Positions 63,740-64,000 of a stretch of 64,000 nucleotides of DNA are shown piece by piece. Position 1 is the stretch's first letter. Each line of letters opens with the position of its first letter. The position numbers and the translations under genes were made by a program. Below the pieces are notes generated by a model that was not told the origin of the DNA, did no database searches, and saw only the letters and a list, made by a program, of their open reading frames with translations. Source of the stretch: Oryzias latipes (Eukaryota > Chordata > Actinopteri > Beloniformes > Adrianichthyidae); NCBI RefSeq assembly GCF_002234675.1, contig NC_019862.2, forward strand, positions 28,905,889-28,969,888. Reading direction: 5' to 3'.

Positions 63740-64000
63740 CAAGCTGCTGGTTAAAAAGTTGGAAAGATTTTTATGATCTGGCCGCTGATGCTCTCTGGTT
63801 GGAACCTTCTTTGTTTCTGATGCTGCTCTGTTCTCAATGATAAGAGGACTTTACAGCGCCTCGGCTTCACCTCAATAGACACATATCTACCAGATTTCTC
63901 TGGTAGATGAGTCCAATAGAAAGCCTCTCTGGTCTTCGTCGTGATCAGGGTTCATCAGGGTTCTGCCCTCTGACTTCCTTCAACCTTTTATCTCCTCCCA
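63740..64000. other. No gene recognised
   Basis: End of the window; unremarkable DNA. Confidence 0.5.

Overview
This window looks like teleost fish nuclear DNA. It has spliced genes with GT-AG introns, AT-rich introns, several families of fish-type transposon relics (Tc1, tRNA-derived SINEs, L2-like and other non-LTR fragments, hAT-like ends), long microsatellites and minisatellites, and coding sequences that are vertebrate in character. I cannot name the species. A medaka-like genome is possible, but nothing here proves it.

The main gene is a complete shroom2 on the plus strand. A GC-rich promoter with a non-coding first exon lies at about 16.4-16.77 kb. Ten coding exons run from 18,934 to 47,545 and join in consistent phase into a protein of 1,591 residues, close to the roughly 1,600 of vertebrate Shroom2. 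The protein has an N-terminal PDZ domain, a central serine/proline-rich region with the ASD1 actin-binding motif, and a C-terminal ASD2 domain that binds Rho kinase in this family. Introns 2, 3 and 6 are long and carry most of the repeats. Introns 8-10 are under 100 bases, and intron 9 appears to use a GC donor.

To the right lie two single-coding-exon claudin genes: a claudin-34-like gene on the plus strand (49,487-50,236) and a claudin-22/24-like gene on the minus strand (57,761-58,444). Claudin-34 next to shroom2 matches the vertebrate X-linked SHROOM2-CLDN34-WWC3 neighbourhood. All three products act at apical cell junctions: Shroom2 organises cortical actomyosin, and claudins form the tight-junction barrier.

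Between the claudins is the most unusual object in the window, a 2.33-kb inverted-repeat element (51,371-53,704). Its ends match over about 78 bases with two differences, it is flanked by a short direct duplication, and both arms consist of long arrays of one 20-bp satellite unit in opposite orientation. It has no gene and looks like a recently mobilised, non-autonomous, undescribed foldback-type transposon.

The first 16 kb and the last 5 kb hold no gene that I recognise, only repeats and unremarkable AT-rich DNA. Other repeat structure includes six copies of a 210-bp miniature element with TA target sites, two SINE insertions with perfect target duplications (one inside a LINE relic), an interstitial telomere-like tract, and large GT-rich and GC-rich minisatellites inside shroom2 introns.
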